Positions 1 through 7,503 of a stretch of 64,000 nucleotides of DNA are shown piece after piece. The position numbers and the translations under genes were made by a program. The notes beneath the pieces are model-generated. The model did no database searches and was not told the origin of the DNA. It saw nothing but the letters and a program-made list of their open reading frames with translations. Positions within the stretch are counted from its first letter, which is position 1. The number at the start of each line of letters is the position of its first letter. Source of the stretch: Candidatus Phocaeicola excrementigallinarum (GTDB lineage Bacteria; Bacteroidota; Bacteroidia; Bacteroidales; Bacteroidaceae). The DNA lies in NCBI GenBank assembly GCA_019120125.1, contig DWVR01000027.1:45398-109397 (forward strand), read 5' to 3'.

Positions 1-1
1 A

Positions 2-94
2 AATGTCAATTACGAGCGCCACAAAGGAAACGTGATAGAGCGTAAGGAATGGCATGGGCAAACCATCATGCTGGGTGTCAGATATAAGCTTTAA
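2..94 (+). CDS. C-terminus of an outer-membrane beta-barrel protein (5' end outside window)
   Basis: Thirty codons are open from the window edge to a TAA at 92-94. The last residues (GQTIMLGVRYKL) alternate hydrophobic and polar residues and end in a hydrophobic strand, as in the final barrel strand of TonB-dependent receptors and porins. The next gene, a lipoprotein, starts 45 bases downstream on the same strand, so a receptor plus lipoprotein operon is likely. That the barrel is TonB-dependent is inferred from the neighbour and from the usual gene pairing in Bacteroidales; no plug domain is visible here. Confidence 0.6.
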   Translation, partial: NVNYERHKGNVIERKEWHGQTIMLGVRYKL

Positions 95-139
95 TCAAGA
101 GACTAACGGATAACTAACGTTTTATTAATTTAATCAGTT

Positions 140-1585
140 ATGAATTTCAAAAAGTATTTGTTCATGGGCGCAGCCTTGATGACATTGTCATTCTTCGCTG
201 CTTGTAGTGATGACGAGCCTGAAACTCCGAACAATCAGGAAACTCCGGGAAAAGAAGATCCGGATGAACCGGAAGAACCGGAAGATCCGCAAACTCCGGT
301 GAGCTTGGCTGACCAGTGGAAAAACTCCACTACGGTGACTTGGCCGGCTGATACGGTAATCAATCTGACAGAACACTATGAGGTTCCAGAAGGAAAAACT
401 CTGATCATTAAAGAGGGTGCTCAGATTATTGCCAGCACTGAAGGTGTAGGCGTTAATCATGTGGCTATTGAGTTTACGGTTAATGGAAATTTGTATTGTG
501 AAGGTACCGAGGAAAAACCAATATTGTTCTCTATTCCGGAAGCAGACCGTACATCGGACAATATTTTTGCCGGTCTGTGGGGAGGTATCGTCGCTTCTGA
601 AACTTGTGAGGAAATGCTGATTGACCATACTATCATCGAATATACCGGTGGTCAGGTAATTGAGGGTTCTCCTGCCGCTACCAACGGTGTCTACACGGCC
701 GGTGATGACGCATATCCGCAGATTACTACCAACAATATCAACGGTAAGTATGTCATTACAAACTCTATCTTGCGTAATGGTTGGTCTGACGGCATTTACT
801 TGATGGGTGGAGAGGCGATTATCGCCAACAATCTGTTTGCAGCCAACGGTTATGATGGTGCAGAGGCCGTGAATGTGAAGGCTGGTTGCAAGGTTGATGT
901 GGCTGGAAACGTGATGTTCAGCCCGAACACTAACGGTCTGAAGCTCTCGAGTTCTGGACAGAGCGAGACTCGCGGACAGGCGTTGATCCAGGCCTACAAC
1001 AATACTGTCATCAACGCAGGATGGAGACGTGACGGCGAAAAAGGTGGTTGTATCTATGTGGAGAAGAACGCTTTGGCTAATGTATTCAACAATCTGCTTG
1101 TAAACTGTAAGTTCCGCGCCATGACTCCGAGCTTCGATATTCCGAACGATCCGGATGAAGGATATGCTGATAATTCTGTCATCGACTACAACTTCTATGC
1201 TTCTGGAAGTCAGAAAAGTGACATCGTGTACGATGGTGAGGACGAGAGTGGTGTGGCATACGCTTGGCAGGGTTACAACTATGCGCATGAAGATTACAAC
1301 ACCGGTGTGGTCGACGTACATAGCGTGATTGCTACGGAGAACGACCTGAAAGATCCGAAGTTCGTGAACTTCCCCATCAACGAAGTGGGACTGACAGATT
1401 ATGTATATAATGACGCATGGGATTTTCATCTGACAGCAGGTTCTCCTGCCTTGACTGGCGCTTGTAATGGCAGTGAGGCTTTCTCAACTCCGTATTTCTC
1501 GACTACCGGTCTGGTTCTTGAAGGAACCGGTAAAACTTACACTTCACCGGAGGTTCAGGCTCATTTCGGAGCTTATGGCGAATAA
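140..1585 (+). CDS. Surface lipoprotein with predicted right-handed beta-helix
   Basis: The 481-aa protein starts with a lipoprotein signal (MNFKKYLF..., lipobox FFAAC, Cys22), followed by acidic DDE and a Pro/Glu-rich linker to about residue 54. The rest is rich in short Asn- and Gly-containing strands (INLTEHYEVPEG, EGAQIIAS, ANNLFAANG, VFNNLLVN), the pattern of a right-handed parallel beta-helix. No catalytic motif is recognised. It lies 45 bases after an outer-membrane barrel gene and before a secreted phosphatase, so it may be the surface partner of that barrel. The substrate is unknown. Family assignment is from composition and repeat pattern only. Confidence 0.6.
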   Translation: MNFKKYLFMGAALMTLSFFAACSDDEPETPNNQETPGKEDPDEPEEPEDPQTPVSLADQWKNSTTVTWPADTVINLTEHYEVPEGKTLIIKEGAQIIASTEGVGVNHVAIEFTVNGNLYCEGTEEKPILFSIPEADRTSDNIFAGLWGGIVASETCEEMLIDHTIIEYTGGQVIEGSPAATNGVYTAGDDAYPQITTNNINGKYVITNSILRNGWSDGIYLMGGEAIIANNLFAANGYDGAEAVNVKAGCKVDVAGNVMFSPNTNGLKLSSSGQSETRGQALIQAYNNTVINAGWRRDGEKGGCIYVEKNALANVFNNLLVNCKFRAMTPSFDIPNDPDEGYADNSVIDYNFYASGSQKSDIVYDGEDESGVAYAWQGYNYAHEDYNTGVVDVHSVIATENDLKDPKFVNFPINEVGLTDYVYNDAWDFHLTAGSPALTGACNGSEAFSTPYFSTTGLVLEGTGKTYTSPEVQAHFGAYGE

Positions 1586-1633
1586 AATCCACAAGGCTCG
1601 TTTTTGAGACGCTGATATACATTCATTTCTTTT

Positions 1634-1677
1634 AAGGCTCGGGCAGGATTCCGATGAGGGGTGTCCGGGCCTTTTTT
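1634..1677 (+). terminator. Rho-independent terminator after the beta-helix lipoprotein
   Basis: A stem with arms AAGGCTCGGGCA and TGTCCGGGCCTT, allowing wobble pairs, closes a GC-rich loop and is followed by TTTTTT. It lies about 50 bases after the stop codon. Confidence 0.65.
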
Positions 1678-1745
1678 GCGAGATTCCTCGTCGTAAGTAT
1701 GTTTTTTTAAAGCCTATATTTCAGATTCATTTCAGTTTCACCTGC

Positions 1746-1753
1746 TACTTTTG
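1746..1753 (+). promoter_or_regulatory. Bacteroidales -7 promoter box (TACTTTTG) for the phosphatase
   Basis: TACTTTTG matches the Bacteroidales -7 consensus TAnnTTTG. The expected transcription start, near 1757, lies 35 bases before the ATG at 1792 but only 8 bases before an upstream in-frame ATG at 1765, which favours the 1792 start. Confidence 0.55.
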
Positions 1754-1791
1754 TCGCAGAATAATTGAACAACAAAATAAAACGATTTATT

Positions 1792-2736
1792 ATGATTTCA
1801 TTGAAGAGAACTTTCAGTGTTTTGGGGAGTGCCTTGTTGGCTTTGTCGGTATTCTCTCAGACACCTGCCGAATGGAAACCATTGGAAAAGCCGTTGAACT
1901 TTTATCTGGCCAACGATTTGGGCCGCAACGGGTATTATGACCAGAAACCTATTGCGGAACTGATGGGGAGGATGGCTGAGACCATCGATATCGAGTTTGT
2001 GGTGGCAGCCGGCGATGTGCATCATTTTGAGGGAGTGCGCAGTGTGGACGATCCCTTGTGGATGACCAACTATGAACTGATCTACAGTCATCCCGATCTC
2101 ATGTTGCCTTGGTATCCTGTATTGGGAAATCATGAATACCGGGGTAATACACAGGCGGTGGTTGATTACAGCAATGTGAGCGCGCGCTGGCAAATGCCTG
2201 CACGTTACTACACGAAAGTGATGGAGGAAGACGGGACCACCTTGCGTTTGGTAATGATTGATACGGCACCCTTACTCGACAAGTATCGTGAGGATACGGA
2301 AAAGTATCCCGATGCCTCTAGGCAGGACATCAACAGGCAGCTGGTCTGGATGGATTCGGTGCTCACCGTGGCGAAAGAGGACTGGGTGCTCGTGGTGGGG
2401 CATCATCCCATTTATGCGGACACTGACAAGAACGAGTCGGAACGTGCTGACATGCAGAAGCGTGTGGACACGCTTCTGCGCAAGCATGGCAACGTCGACA
2501 TGTACCTGTGTGGGCATATCCATAATTTCCAGCACATCCGCAAGCCGGACAGCAAAATTGACTATGTGGTCAACTCTTCAGGCTCGTTGAGCCGTAAGGT
2601 GAAGCCGGTGGACGGCACTCGGTTTTGTAGCGACAAGAGCGGATTCTCGCTCATTACGGTCGACAAGGACGAACTTGACTTGCACATGATTGACAAGGAC
2701 GGGAAAGTGATCTACACGGTACGAAGGATACGATGA
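1792..2736 (+). CDS. Secreted purple-acid-type metallophosphatase
   Basis: The 314-aa protein has a signal peptide (MISLKRTFSVLGSALLALSVFSQ) and the calcineurin-like metallophosphatase motifs in order: DLGRNG near residue 40, GDVHH, GNHEYRG, VGHHPIYAD and GHIHNFQH. The DLGRNG/GNHE/GHHP/GHxHN arrangement is closest to tartrate-resistant (type 5) purple acid phosphatases. It should hydrolyse phosphomonoesters in the periplasm or outside the cell using a dinuclear metal centre. It has its own promoter, but follows the barrel and lipoprotein genes, which fits a phosphate-scavenging locus. The start at 1792 is preferred over 1765 because of the -7 box position. The true substrate is not visible from sequence. 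Confidence 0.85.
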   Translation: MISLKRTFSVLGSALLALSVFSQTPAEWKPLEKPLNFYLANDLGRNGYYDQKPIAELMGRMAETIDIEFVVAAGDVHHFEGVRSVDDPLWMTNYELIYSHPDLMLPWYPVLGNHEYRGNTQAVVDYSNVSARWQMPARYYTKVMEEDGTTLRLVMIDTAPLLDKYREDTEKYPDASRQDINRQLVWMDSVLTVAKEDWVLVVGHHPIYADTDKNESERADMQKRVDTLLRKHGNVDMYLCGHIHNFQHIRKPDSKIDYVVNSSGSLSRKVKPVDGTRFCSDKSGFSLITVDKDELDLHMIDKDGKVIYTVRRIR

Positions 2737-2779
2737 GCCTGTCTGTGGTAAGCATTAACTGAAGTACAAAAGACAAGAC

Positions 2780-2830
2780 GCGACGGCACAAAATCGCAGA
2801 ACATACCGCTCCGCGCTTCCGTGCCGCCGC
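2780..2830. terminator. Possible hairpin between convergent phosphatase and lutC
   Basis: GCGACGGCAC at 2780-2789 and GTGCCGCCGC at 2821-2830 pair at 9 of 10 positions across a 31-base loop, between two convergent genes. No strong T tract follows on either strand, so termination is a weak inference. Confidence 0.3.
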
Positions 2831-2855
2831 GTTCTAAAAAAGACAGCAAGCCGGC

Positions 2856-3470
2856 TCACACCAACAGCACCGTGACATCACGTGCTCCGTGTGCACCCAT
2901 CACCAATGCCTGCTCGATGTCGGCCGTCTTGGAAGGACCGGAAATGAAAACTCCGTAACCATAGCTGCCGGTATCTATACGCTTGTAGGCTTCGTGCATG
3001 TTGTTCACCAGATTCTTGCGGTCGAGCACCAACACCAGCGCTTCGGAAATGAAATAGACCGCACGTTGCTCTATGTCCTGCTCCACCCATACGGCACCGT
3101 TCTCACAGACCCCGACTTTTCCGGACACGATGGCCAGGTCCGTTCCGTCCAGATCGCCCGACTTCTTCACATCGTCGGGATGGAAGGTGGCGCAAGTCAG
3201 CTTCTGTTCCTTGCCCAGACATGTGATGGTGTTCAGGCTTGAGGCAATCCGCCTGGCCTCGGGATATTGCTTGCGGATAAGCTCATTCACGTCATCTCCG
3301 GCTTCCGCCACAATGGCACGTCCGCCCATCTGCACCATAATCTCACGAAACTGCCCGATTTTGTCGGGATAAGTGATGGCTTCCTTTTCAAGTTCCGCCA
3401 GATCCGGTTTCTCGTAACGGATCTGCGTGTTCCGGCGGATGCTCTGCAATATATCTTCTCTGCTGCTCAT
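2856..3470 (-). CDS. lutC: Lactate utilisation protein C (LUD domain)
   Basis: The 204-aa protein belongs to the LutC/YkgG LUD-domain family. An N-terminal helix (MSSREDILQSIRRN) is followed by the alpha/beta domain ending in GSYGYGVFISGPSKTADIEQALVMGAHGARDVTVLLV; the GPSKTADIE segment is the family signature. With LutA and LutB it forms the cytoplasmic iron-sulfur complex that oxidises L-lactate to pyruvate. It is the last gene of a lutA-lutB-lutC operon and begins 7 bases after lutB. It has no cofactor-binding cysteines of its own, as usual for the family. Confidence 0.9.
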   Translation of the reverse strand: MSSREDILQSIRRNTQIRYEKPDLAELEKEAITYPDKIGQFREIMVQMGGRAIVAEAGDDVNELIRKQYPEARRIASSLNTITCLGKEQKLTCATFHPDDVKKSGDLDGTDLAIVSGKVGVCENGAVWVEQDIEQRAVYFISEALVLVLDRKNLVNNMHEAYKRIDTGSYGYGVFISGPSKTADIEQALVMGAHGARDVTVLLV

Positions 3471-3477
3471 AGTCAGT

Positions 3478-4845
3478 TTATTTTACTTTGTTCTTTTTCC
3501 ACATTTCGTTGAAGCTTTCCTTGGCAAACTGAGGCATGTCGTGCTCCTTGCCCCAATCGTTCAGGCCGTTGTAGACAAGCCATTTCGGCATTCCGTTCAC
3601 GACAGACGCGTTACGCAACGCAAGATTGAACAAGTGGGGGTGTTCCATCAATGTTTTCATGCCGCCCGACATGAGCTTTTTCGATGAGCTGGCCACGCTC
3701 AGGTCATCCAGTTTCTGACGCCAGCGGTAAATCTGGTCGGCAAGGTCCACCTTGGCCGGACATACATTCTGACAGGAATAACACAAAGAACAGGCCGACA
3801 CATTGTCGAAATAATGCAGCGGAGCTTTCAGCATACCCAGATTGATGCCGATCGGTCCCGGAATGAAATACGTGTATGAATAGCCTCCGCTCCGGCGATA
3901 TACCGGACACGTGTTCATGCAGGCGCCGCACCGCAGACAGTTCAAGGTCTTCACGTGCTCCTTGTCGGCCAGAATCTTGCTCCGCCCGTTGTCCACGATG
4001 ATGATGTGCAGCTCGCCTCCATGACGGGGTTTGCGGTAGTGCGAAGTATAGGTGGTGACAGGCTGCCCCGTACCCGAACGGGCCAGCAGACGGGTGAACA
4101 CTCCCAGCGACTCACGGTCGGGCACAATCTTTTCCATACCGAAAGCCGTAATCTGAAGCTTGGGCTGGGACGTTCCCATATCGGCGTTTCCTTCGTTGGT
4201 GCAGACCACACACTCGCCTGTAGAAGCTACCGCAAAGTTGGCTCCCGTCATTGCCGCCTCGGCCTCGATGAATTTCCGGCGCAGGTTCTTGCGTGCGGCA
4301 TGCGTCAGATACGTCTGGTCGTTGTTGCCCGGTTCCGTGCCCATTTCCTTCACGAACAGTTCACCGATCTCTTCTTTCTTGATATGGATGGCCGGCATCA
4401 CGATATGGCTCGGTCTCTTGTGCATCAGCTGGAGAATACGCTCGCCCAAGTCGCTTTCCACCACCTCCACGCCTTTCTCTTCCAGAAACTCGTTCAGTCC
4501 GCACTCTTCCGCCAGCATGGATTTGCTCTTGATAAAATGCTTCACACCGTGGGCGTGCAGGATATTGTAGACAATCGAGCAATATTCATCCGCATCTTTC
4601 GCCCAATATACCTGTGCGCCGTTGGCCAGCGCGTTTTTTTCAAACTCCTGAAGCAACAGGTCCAGATGGCTGTTGCTGTACATCTTGATGGCGCTCGCCA
4701 TGTCACGCAGACGTTCCCATTCGGGAAGCTGGCGGCTCATATTGTCACGCTTGGCGCGCACCATCCACAAGGTCTGGTCGTGCCATTTCGTCATTTCCTT
4801 GTCCTGAAGGAATTTCCCGGCGTTATTGGAATGTTTCGTACTCAT
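3478..4845 (-). CDS. lutB: Lactate utilisation iron-sulfur protein B
   Basis: The 455-aa protein combines an N-terminal LUD domain (about 60-290) with a C-terminal ferredoxin-like module. The first [4Fe-4S] motif is CLRCGACMNTCP at about 303-314 and the second is CSLCYSCQNVCP at about 352-363; a DUF3390-like tail follows. It carries electrons during lactate oxidation, with LutA and LutC. Its ATG overlaps the lutA stop by four bases (ATGA type), so the two are translationally coupled. Length and domain order are normal for LutB. Confidence 0.92.
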   Translation of the reverse strand: MSTKHSNNAGKFLQDKEMTKWHDQTLWMVRAKRDNMSRQLPEWERLRDMASAIKMYSNSHLDLLLQEFEKNALANGAQVYWAKDADEYCSIVYNILHAHGVKHFIKSKSMLAEECGLNEFLEEKGVEVVESDLGERILQLMHKRPSHIVMPAIHIKKEEIGELFVKEMGTEPGNNDQTYLTHAARKNLRRKFIEAEAAMTGANFAVASTGECVVCTNEGNADMGTSQPKLQITAFGMEKIVPDRESLGVFTRLLARSGTGQPVTTYTSHYRKPRHGGELHIIIVDNGRSKILADKEHVKTLNCLRCGACMNTCPVYRRSGGYSYTYFIPGPIGINLGMLKAPLHYFDNVSACSLCYSCQNVCPAKVDLADQIYRWRQKLDDLSVASSSKKLMSGGMKTLMEHPHLFNLALRNASVVNGMPKWLVYNGLNDWGKEHDMPQFAKESFNEMWKKNKVK

Positions 4846-5588
4846 AGGCCTGAAGCTAATATTTCAACGATATGGATTGTCTTTATCGGGAGATGCTCGC
4901 GGCTGATGATGCCGTTCTGATGCATCAGACAGGAGCTGTCGGCCCCCACGATGTATTCCGCTCCCGTATCAATGTGGCGCTGCACCTTGTCGCGTCCCAT
5001 CTGTCCCGACACGGCGTGTTCTTCCACGGCAAACATGCCGCCGAACCCGCAGCACTCGTCCGGCCGTTCCGGTTCCACCACCTCAATTCCATCGACCAGC
5101 GAAAGCAGGTCACGCAATTTGTTGTAATAAGGGACATTCAGTTCGCTGGGCGACGACAGATGCATCAGGCGCACGCCATGACAACTGTTCTGGATACTGA
5201 CCTTGTGAGGGAACGAAGCGCGAAGCGAGGTCGGCTTCACCACATCGTGGATGAACTCACAGATATCATAGATCTTCTCTTCCGTGGCGCAACGGTGGCT
5301 TTCTTTTGCCAGCAGATTTCCGTAATGGTCGCGCACGAATACCACACAACTGGCCGAAGGCCCCACCACATAGTCATATTGCTCGAAAAGGCGGTCAAAA
5401 CGTTTTGCCAGACCGGTGGCCTCAGTCTCAAACCCCGCATTCGCCATGGGCTGTCCGCAACAGGTCTGGTCCAGCGGATAGTCCACATCCACTCCCAGAC
5501 TCTTCAGAAGCTTGTAGGAAGCCACTCCTACCTGCGGATACACGGCATTGATGTAACACGGGATAAACAATCCTACTTTCATTGTCAA
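4842..5588 (-). CDS. lutA: Lactate utilisation protein A (CCG-domain protein)
   Basis: The 248-aa protein carries two CCG-type cysteine motifs, TCCGQPMANAGF near residue 43 and DECCGFGGMF near residue 180, which bind an unusual Fe-S cluster in LutA/GlpC/HdrB proteins. It acts with LutB and LutC in converting lactate to pyruvate, with electrons probably passing to the quinone pool; the window also carries menaquinone genes. Two starts are possible, MTMKVG at 5588 or MKVG at 5582. It is the first gene of the operon. No lactate permease lies next to it. Confidence 0.9.
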   Translation of the reverse strand: MTMKVGLFIPCYINAVYPQVGVASYKLLKSLGVDVDYPLDQTCCGQPMANAGFETEATGLAKRFDRLFEQYDYVVGPSASCVVFVRDHYGNLLAKESHRCATEEKIYDICEFIHDVVKPTSLRASFPHKVSIQNSCHGVRLMHLSSPSELNVPYYNKLRDLLSLVDGIEVVEPERPDECCGFGGMFAVEEHAVSGQMGRDKVQRHIDTGAEYIVGADSSCLMHQNGIISREHLPIKTIHIVEILASGL

Positions 5589-5609
5589 TTAAGTTATTTG
5601 TTTCTCGAA

Positions 5610-5617
5610 CAAAATTA
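5610..5617 (-). promoter_or_regulatory. -7 box (TAATTTTG) upstream of lutA
   Basis: Reading on the minus strand, TAATTTTG matches TAnnTTTG. The predicted start of transcription, near 5606, leaves a leader of about 18 bases before lutA. Confidence 0.5.
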
Positions 5618-5721
5618 CACCTATTTCCCGAATATGAAAATATTTTCATCAATTAAGTGAAATTCCAGGTGGCAGAATATGTTTTCCGCGGTAAAATCCA
5701 TATGGGTCTCTCCAATGCGCT

Positions 5722-5751
5722 CCTGCCCCACGAATCGCTTCGCAGGGCAGG
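5722..5751. other. Strong hairpin in the lutA-LuxR intergenic region
   Basis: CCTGCCC at 5722-5728 pairs perfectly with GGGCAGG at 5745-5751, and inside it CGAA pairs with TTCG around a TCGC loop, with CA on each side. It lies in a 300-base region without a coding gene. A TACTTTTG box on the plus strand (5774-5781) and a TACCTTTG box on the minus strand (5820-5813) lie just to its right, so minus-strand transcription would pass through the hairpin toward lutA. It could be a leader attenuator or part of a small RNA; no known class was recognised. Confidence 0.4.
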
Positions 5752-5812
5752 CTCAACTAATAACTAACTTTTCTACTTTTGTGGTTTACGTAATATCATA
5801 TGACTAACACTG

Positions 5813-5820
5813 CAAAGGTA
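5813..5820 (-). promoter_or_regulatory. Second possible -7 box (TACCTTTG) upstream of lutA
   Basis: TACCTTTG on the minus strand matches TAnnTTTG. A transcript from it would have a leader of about 220 bases before lutA that contains the hairpin at 5722-5751. Confidence 0.4.
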
Positions 5821-5840
5821 AGCCGTTTCAGGAATCCGGG

Positions 5841-5862
5841 CAATACCTACTTGTTGGTATTT
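5841..5862. promoter_or_regulatory. Imperfect palindrome shared with the hemerythrin promoter region
   Basis: AATACC at 5842-5847 and GGTATT at 5856-5861 form a dyad. The 22 bases from 5841 match those at 7251-7272 at 18 positions, in the same orientation, including an unbroken TTGTTGGTATTT. The site lies between the lut promoters and the 3' end of the LuxR-type gene. It is a candidate operator, perhaps for that regulator; this is inference. Confidence 0.35.
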
Positions 5863-5888
5863 TAGAAATGTTCCAAATAACGGCATCA

Positions 5889-6497
5889 TTACAGATTCAT
5901 CTTCACTTCGCCCAGTTCCACCAGCTTGTTTACGATGGCGTAGATCGTGAGTCCGGCCGCCGAATGGATCTGCAGTTTGCGTGTGATGTTCCGCCGGTGG
6001 GTAATGACCGTATGCACGGAGATGAACAGCTTCTCGGCTATTTCCTTGTTGGTCATTCCGCGGACCACACAGCCCACAATTTCCTTCTCGCGCTGGCTCA
6101 GCGAATTGGCATCCCCCTCTTCATCATCGGTCACATTCATCAGCACCGAAATCTTACGGGTCAGCGAATCCACATCGTCAAACAAGTCCACCGACTCGTC
6201 ATATTCCTTCAGCTGGCTGGAGTCCACCACCGTATATATCAGCGAGACATACTTCATGTCCGCATGCGGATATTTCTCCTTGAAGCTGCCAAGGTTGAAC
6301 CATCCCCCGAATTGCGGATTCACGATCAATATATCCGGCTGGTGCGCCTCCATACAATGCCGGAGTCCTTCTTCCGAGGAAATTTCTACCGGCTGCACGT
6401 TCAAATCTCCCAACCTCCTTAAAATGGCGGCCAGTCCTCCGCGCACAATGGCCGATGTCTCGGCCACCGCTATATGTATGATATCTTCCGATTTCAT
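5889..6497 (-). CDS. LuxR/NarL-type transcriptional regulator
   Basis: The 202-aa protein has a receiver-like N-terminal domain (IHIAVAETSAIVRGGLAAIL) and a C-terminal LuxR helix-turn-helix at about 132-195 (SLSQREKEIVGCVVRGMTNKEIAEKLF, HTVITHRRNITRKL). The usual acidic pair near the start of a receiver is replaced by AET, and no clear phospho-acceptor Asp context is seen, so it may not be phosphorylated. Its ATG overlaps the stop of the upstream hemerythrin-like gene by four bases, so the two form one operon and probably one sensing unit. Targets are not known; the lut operon downstream is a candidate. Confidence 0.85.
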   Translation of the reverse strand: MKSEDIIHIAVAETSAIVRGGLAAILRRLGDLNVQPVEISSEEGLRHCMEAHQPDILIVNPQFGGWFNLGSFKEKYPHADMKYVSLIYTVVDSSQLKEYDESVDLFDDVDSLTRKISVLMNVTDDEEGDANSLSQREKEIVGCVVRGMTNKEIAEKLFISVHTVITHRRNITRKLQIHSAAGLTIYAIVNKLVELGEVKMNL

Positions 6498-7210
6498 TTC
6501 ACCTCCTTTTCCAGTTCCATAATGGCAGGCACGAACAAATAATCCTCCACCCGGTTATGCGAGTCCAGATCCTCCTCACAGCTGAAAATGTCGAACAACG
6601 TAGCGTTCAGCAGCCGGTTGTCGGCATCTCCCGGATAATATTTGATGATGATATTCTTCAATTCTGTCAGTTTCGCATTGATCTGGTCATGATTGCGGGC
6701 AAACACGCTGATATTATATCCGTCCGACCGCTCTCCTCTCAGCAGCTTGTCGGCATACACAAACACTTTCTCGTTCTCATACTCCATGTGCTTGCGCACC
6801 TCGTGCACATACGCGTCGAAAAACTTGATGATCAGAAAGGCCACCTCGTCCTCCCGTGAGCAGTCAATCGCTTCTATGAGCTTGCGGCGGATGGTAGGCA
6901 GCTGAAAGTCCAGAAAATAATGGTGGGCACGCTTCAGGTAGTCCATCAGTGCCGGAACCGAAAGTCCCTTGGGATGATCCTGGATACGGTTTCCTTCCTC
7001 ACCCAGAAAATTGACGACAATCAGAAACGTGTCGCAATCCACATGGTTCATCTCGCAGACTTCCTTCACGGTCTTGTCACCAAACCCCAGTGCCACACCG
7101 AAACGGCTCAACACCTGCAACAGCGCGTAGTTGTCGCAAATCAAGTCGCTCATCTTGTCGGTGGGCTTATAAGTCCGAACTCCGTTATTACACATAAATA
7201 AAGGTTTCAT
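6494..7210 (-). CDS. Hemerythrin-domain protein with DUF542-like N-terminus (RIC/ScdA-like)
   Basis: The 238-aa protein has two parts. Residues about 18-75 (KMSDLICDNYALLQVLSRFGVALGFGDKTVKEVCE) resemble the DUF542 domain of RIC/ScdA iron-sulfur repair proteins, but the Cys-Cys of that domain is replaced by GF. The rest is a hemerythrin four-helix bundle with candidate di-iron ligands in AHHYF, VHEVRKHMEYE, NHDQ and SHNRVED. It probably binds O2 or NO, or senses oxidative or nitrosative stress. The start at 7210 fits a -7 box at 7289-7282. It is co-transcribed with the LuxR-type gene. Confidence 0.8.
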   Translation of the reverse strand: MKPLFMCNNGVRTYKPTDKMSDLICDNYALLQVLSRFGVALGFGDKTVKEVCEMNHVDCDTFLIVVNFLGEEGNRIQDHPKGLSVPALMDYLKRAHHYFLDFQLPTIRRKLIEAIDCSREDEVAFLIIKFFDAYVHEVRKHMEYENEKVFVYADKLLRGERSDGYNISVFARNHDQINAKLTELKNIIIKYYPGDADNRLLNATLFDIFSCEEDLDSHNRVEDYLFVPAIMELEKEVK

Positions 7211-7250
7211 AATTTTCCAATGCAAAATAAGACAATCCGTACAACGCTTA

Positions 7251-7272
7251 CAATCACCATTTGTTGGTATTT
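7251..7272. promoter_or_regulatory. 22-bp motif in the hemerythrin gene leader
   Basis: This is the second copy of the motif at 5841-5862 (18 of 22 positions identical, same orientation). It lies just downstream of the predicted transcription start of the hemerythrin-LuxR operon, where a bound protein could block transcription. Confidence 0.35.
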
Positions 7273-7281
7273 GAATACGGA

Positions 7282-7289
7282 CAAAGATA
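7282..7289 (-). promoter_or_regulatory. -7 box (TATCTTTG) of the hemerythrin-LuxR operon
   Basis: TATCTTTG on the minus strand matches TAnnTTTG and would start transcription near 7278, about 68 bases before the ATG at 7210. Confidence 0.55.
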
Positions 7290-7466
7290 CGCATTCCGGT
7301 ACAATAAAGCCGACAATCCGGCCGGCATTTTCCGTTTTCACCACAGATTGCAGGGCTTGTCTTTGCGGAACAACCGATTTTGCCTGAACCAATCCGTGGA
7401 ATATGTGCATGGAGTGAATCGCATATCAAAAAAACAAAAAGAGACAGGCTTTTTCAGAAAAAAGAC

Positions 7467-7474
7467 TAACTTTG
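7467..7474 (+). promoter_or_regulatory. -7 box (TAACTTTG) for the small protein and ygiQ-family gene
   Basis: TAACTTTG matches TAnnTTTG and lies 30 bases before the ATG at 7504. It rules out the longer upstream reading frame as the coding start. Confidence 0.55.
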
Positions 7475-7503
7475 CCCATAATAAACCAATAAACAAGCTC
7501 AAC

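Noticed and set aside
188..1429. Long minus-strand reading frame opposite the beta-helix lipoprotein
   Set aside because: It mirrors a gene with a clear signal peptide and lipobox, has no promoter or recognisable domain, and its composition is that of an antisense shadow.
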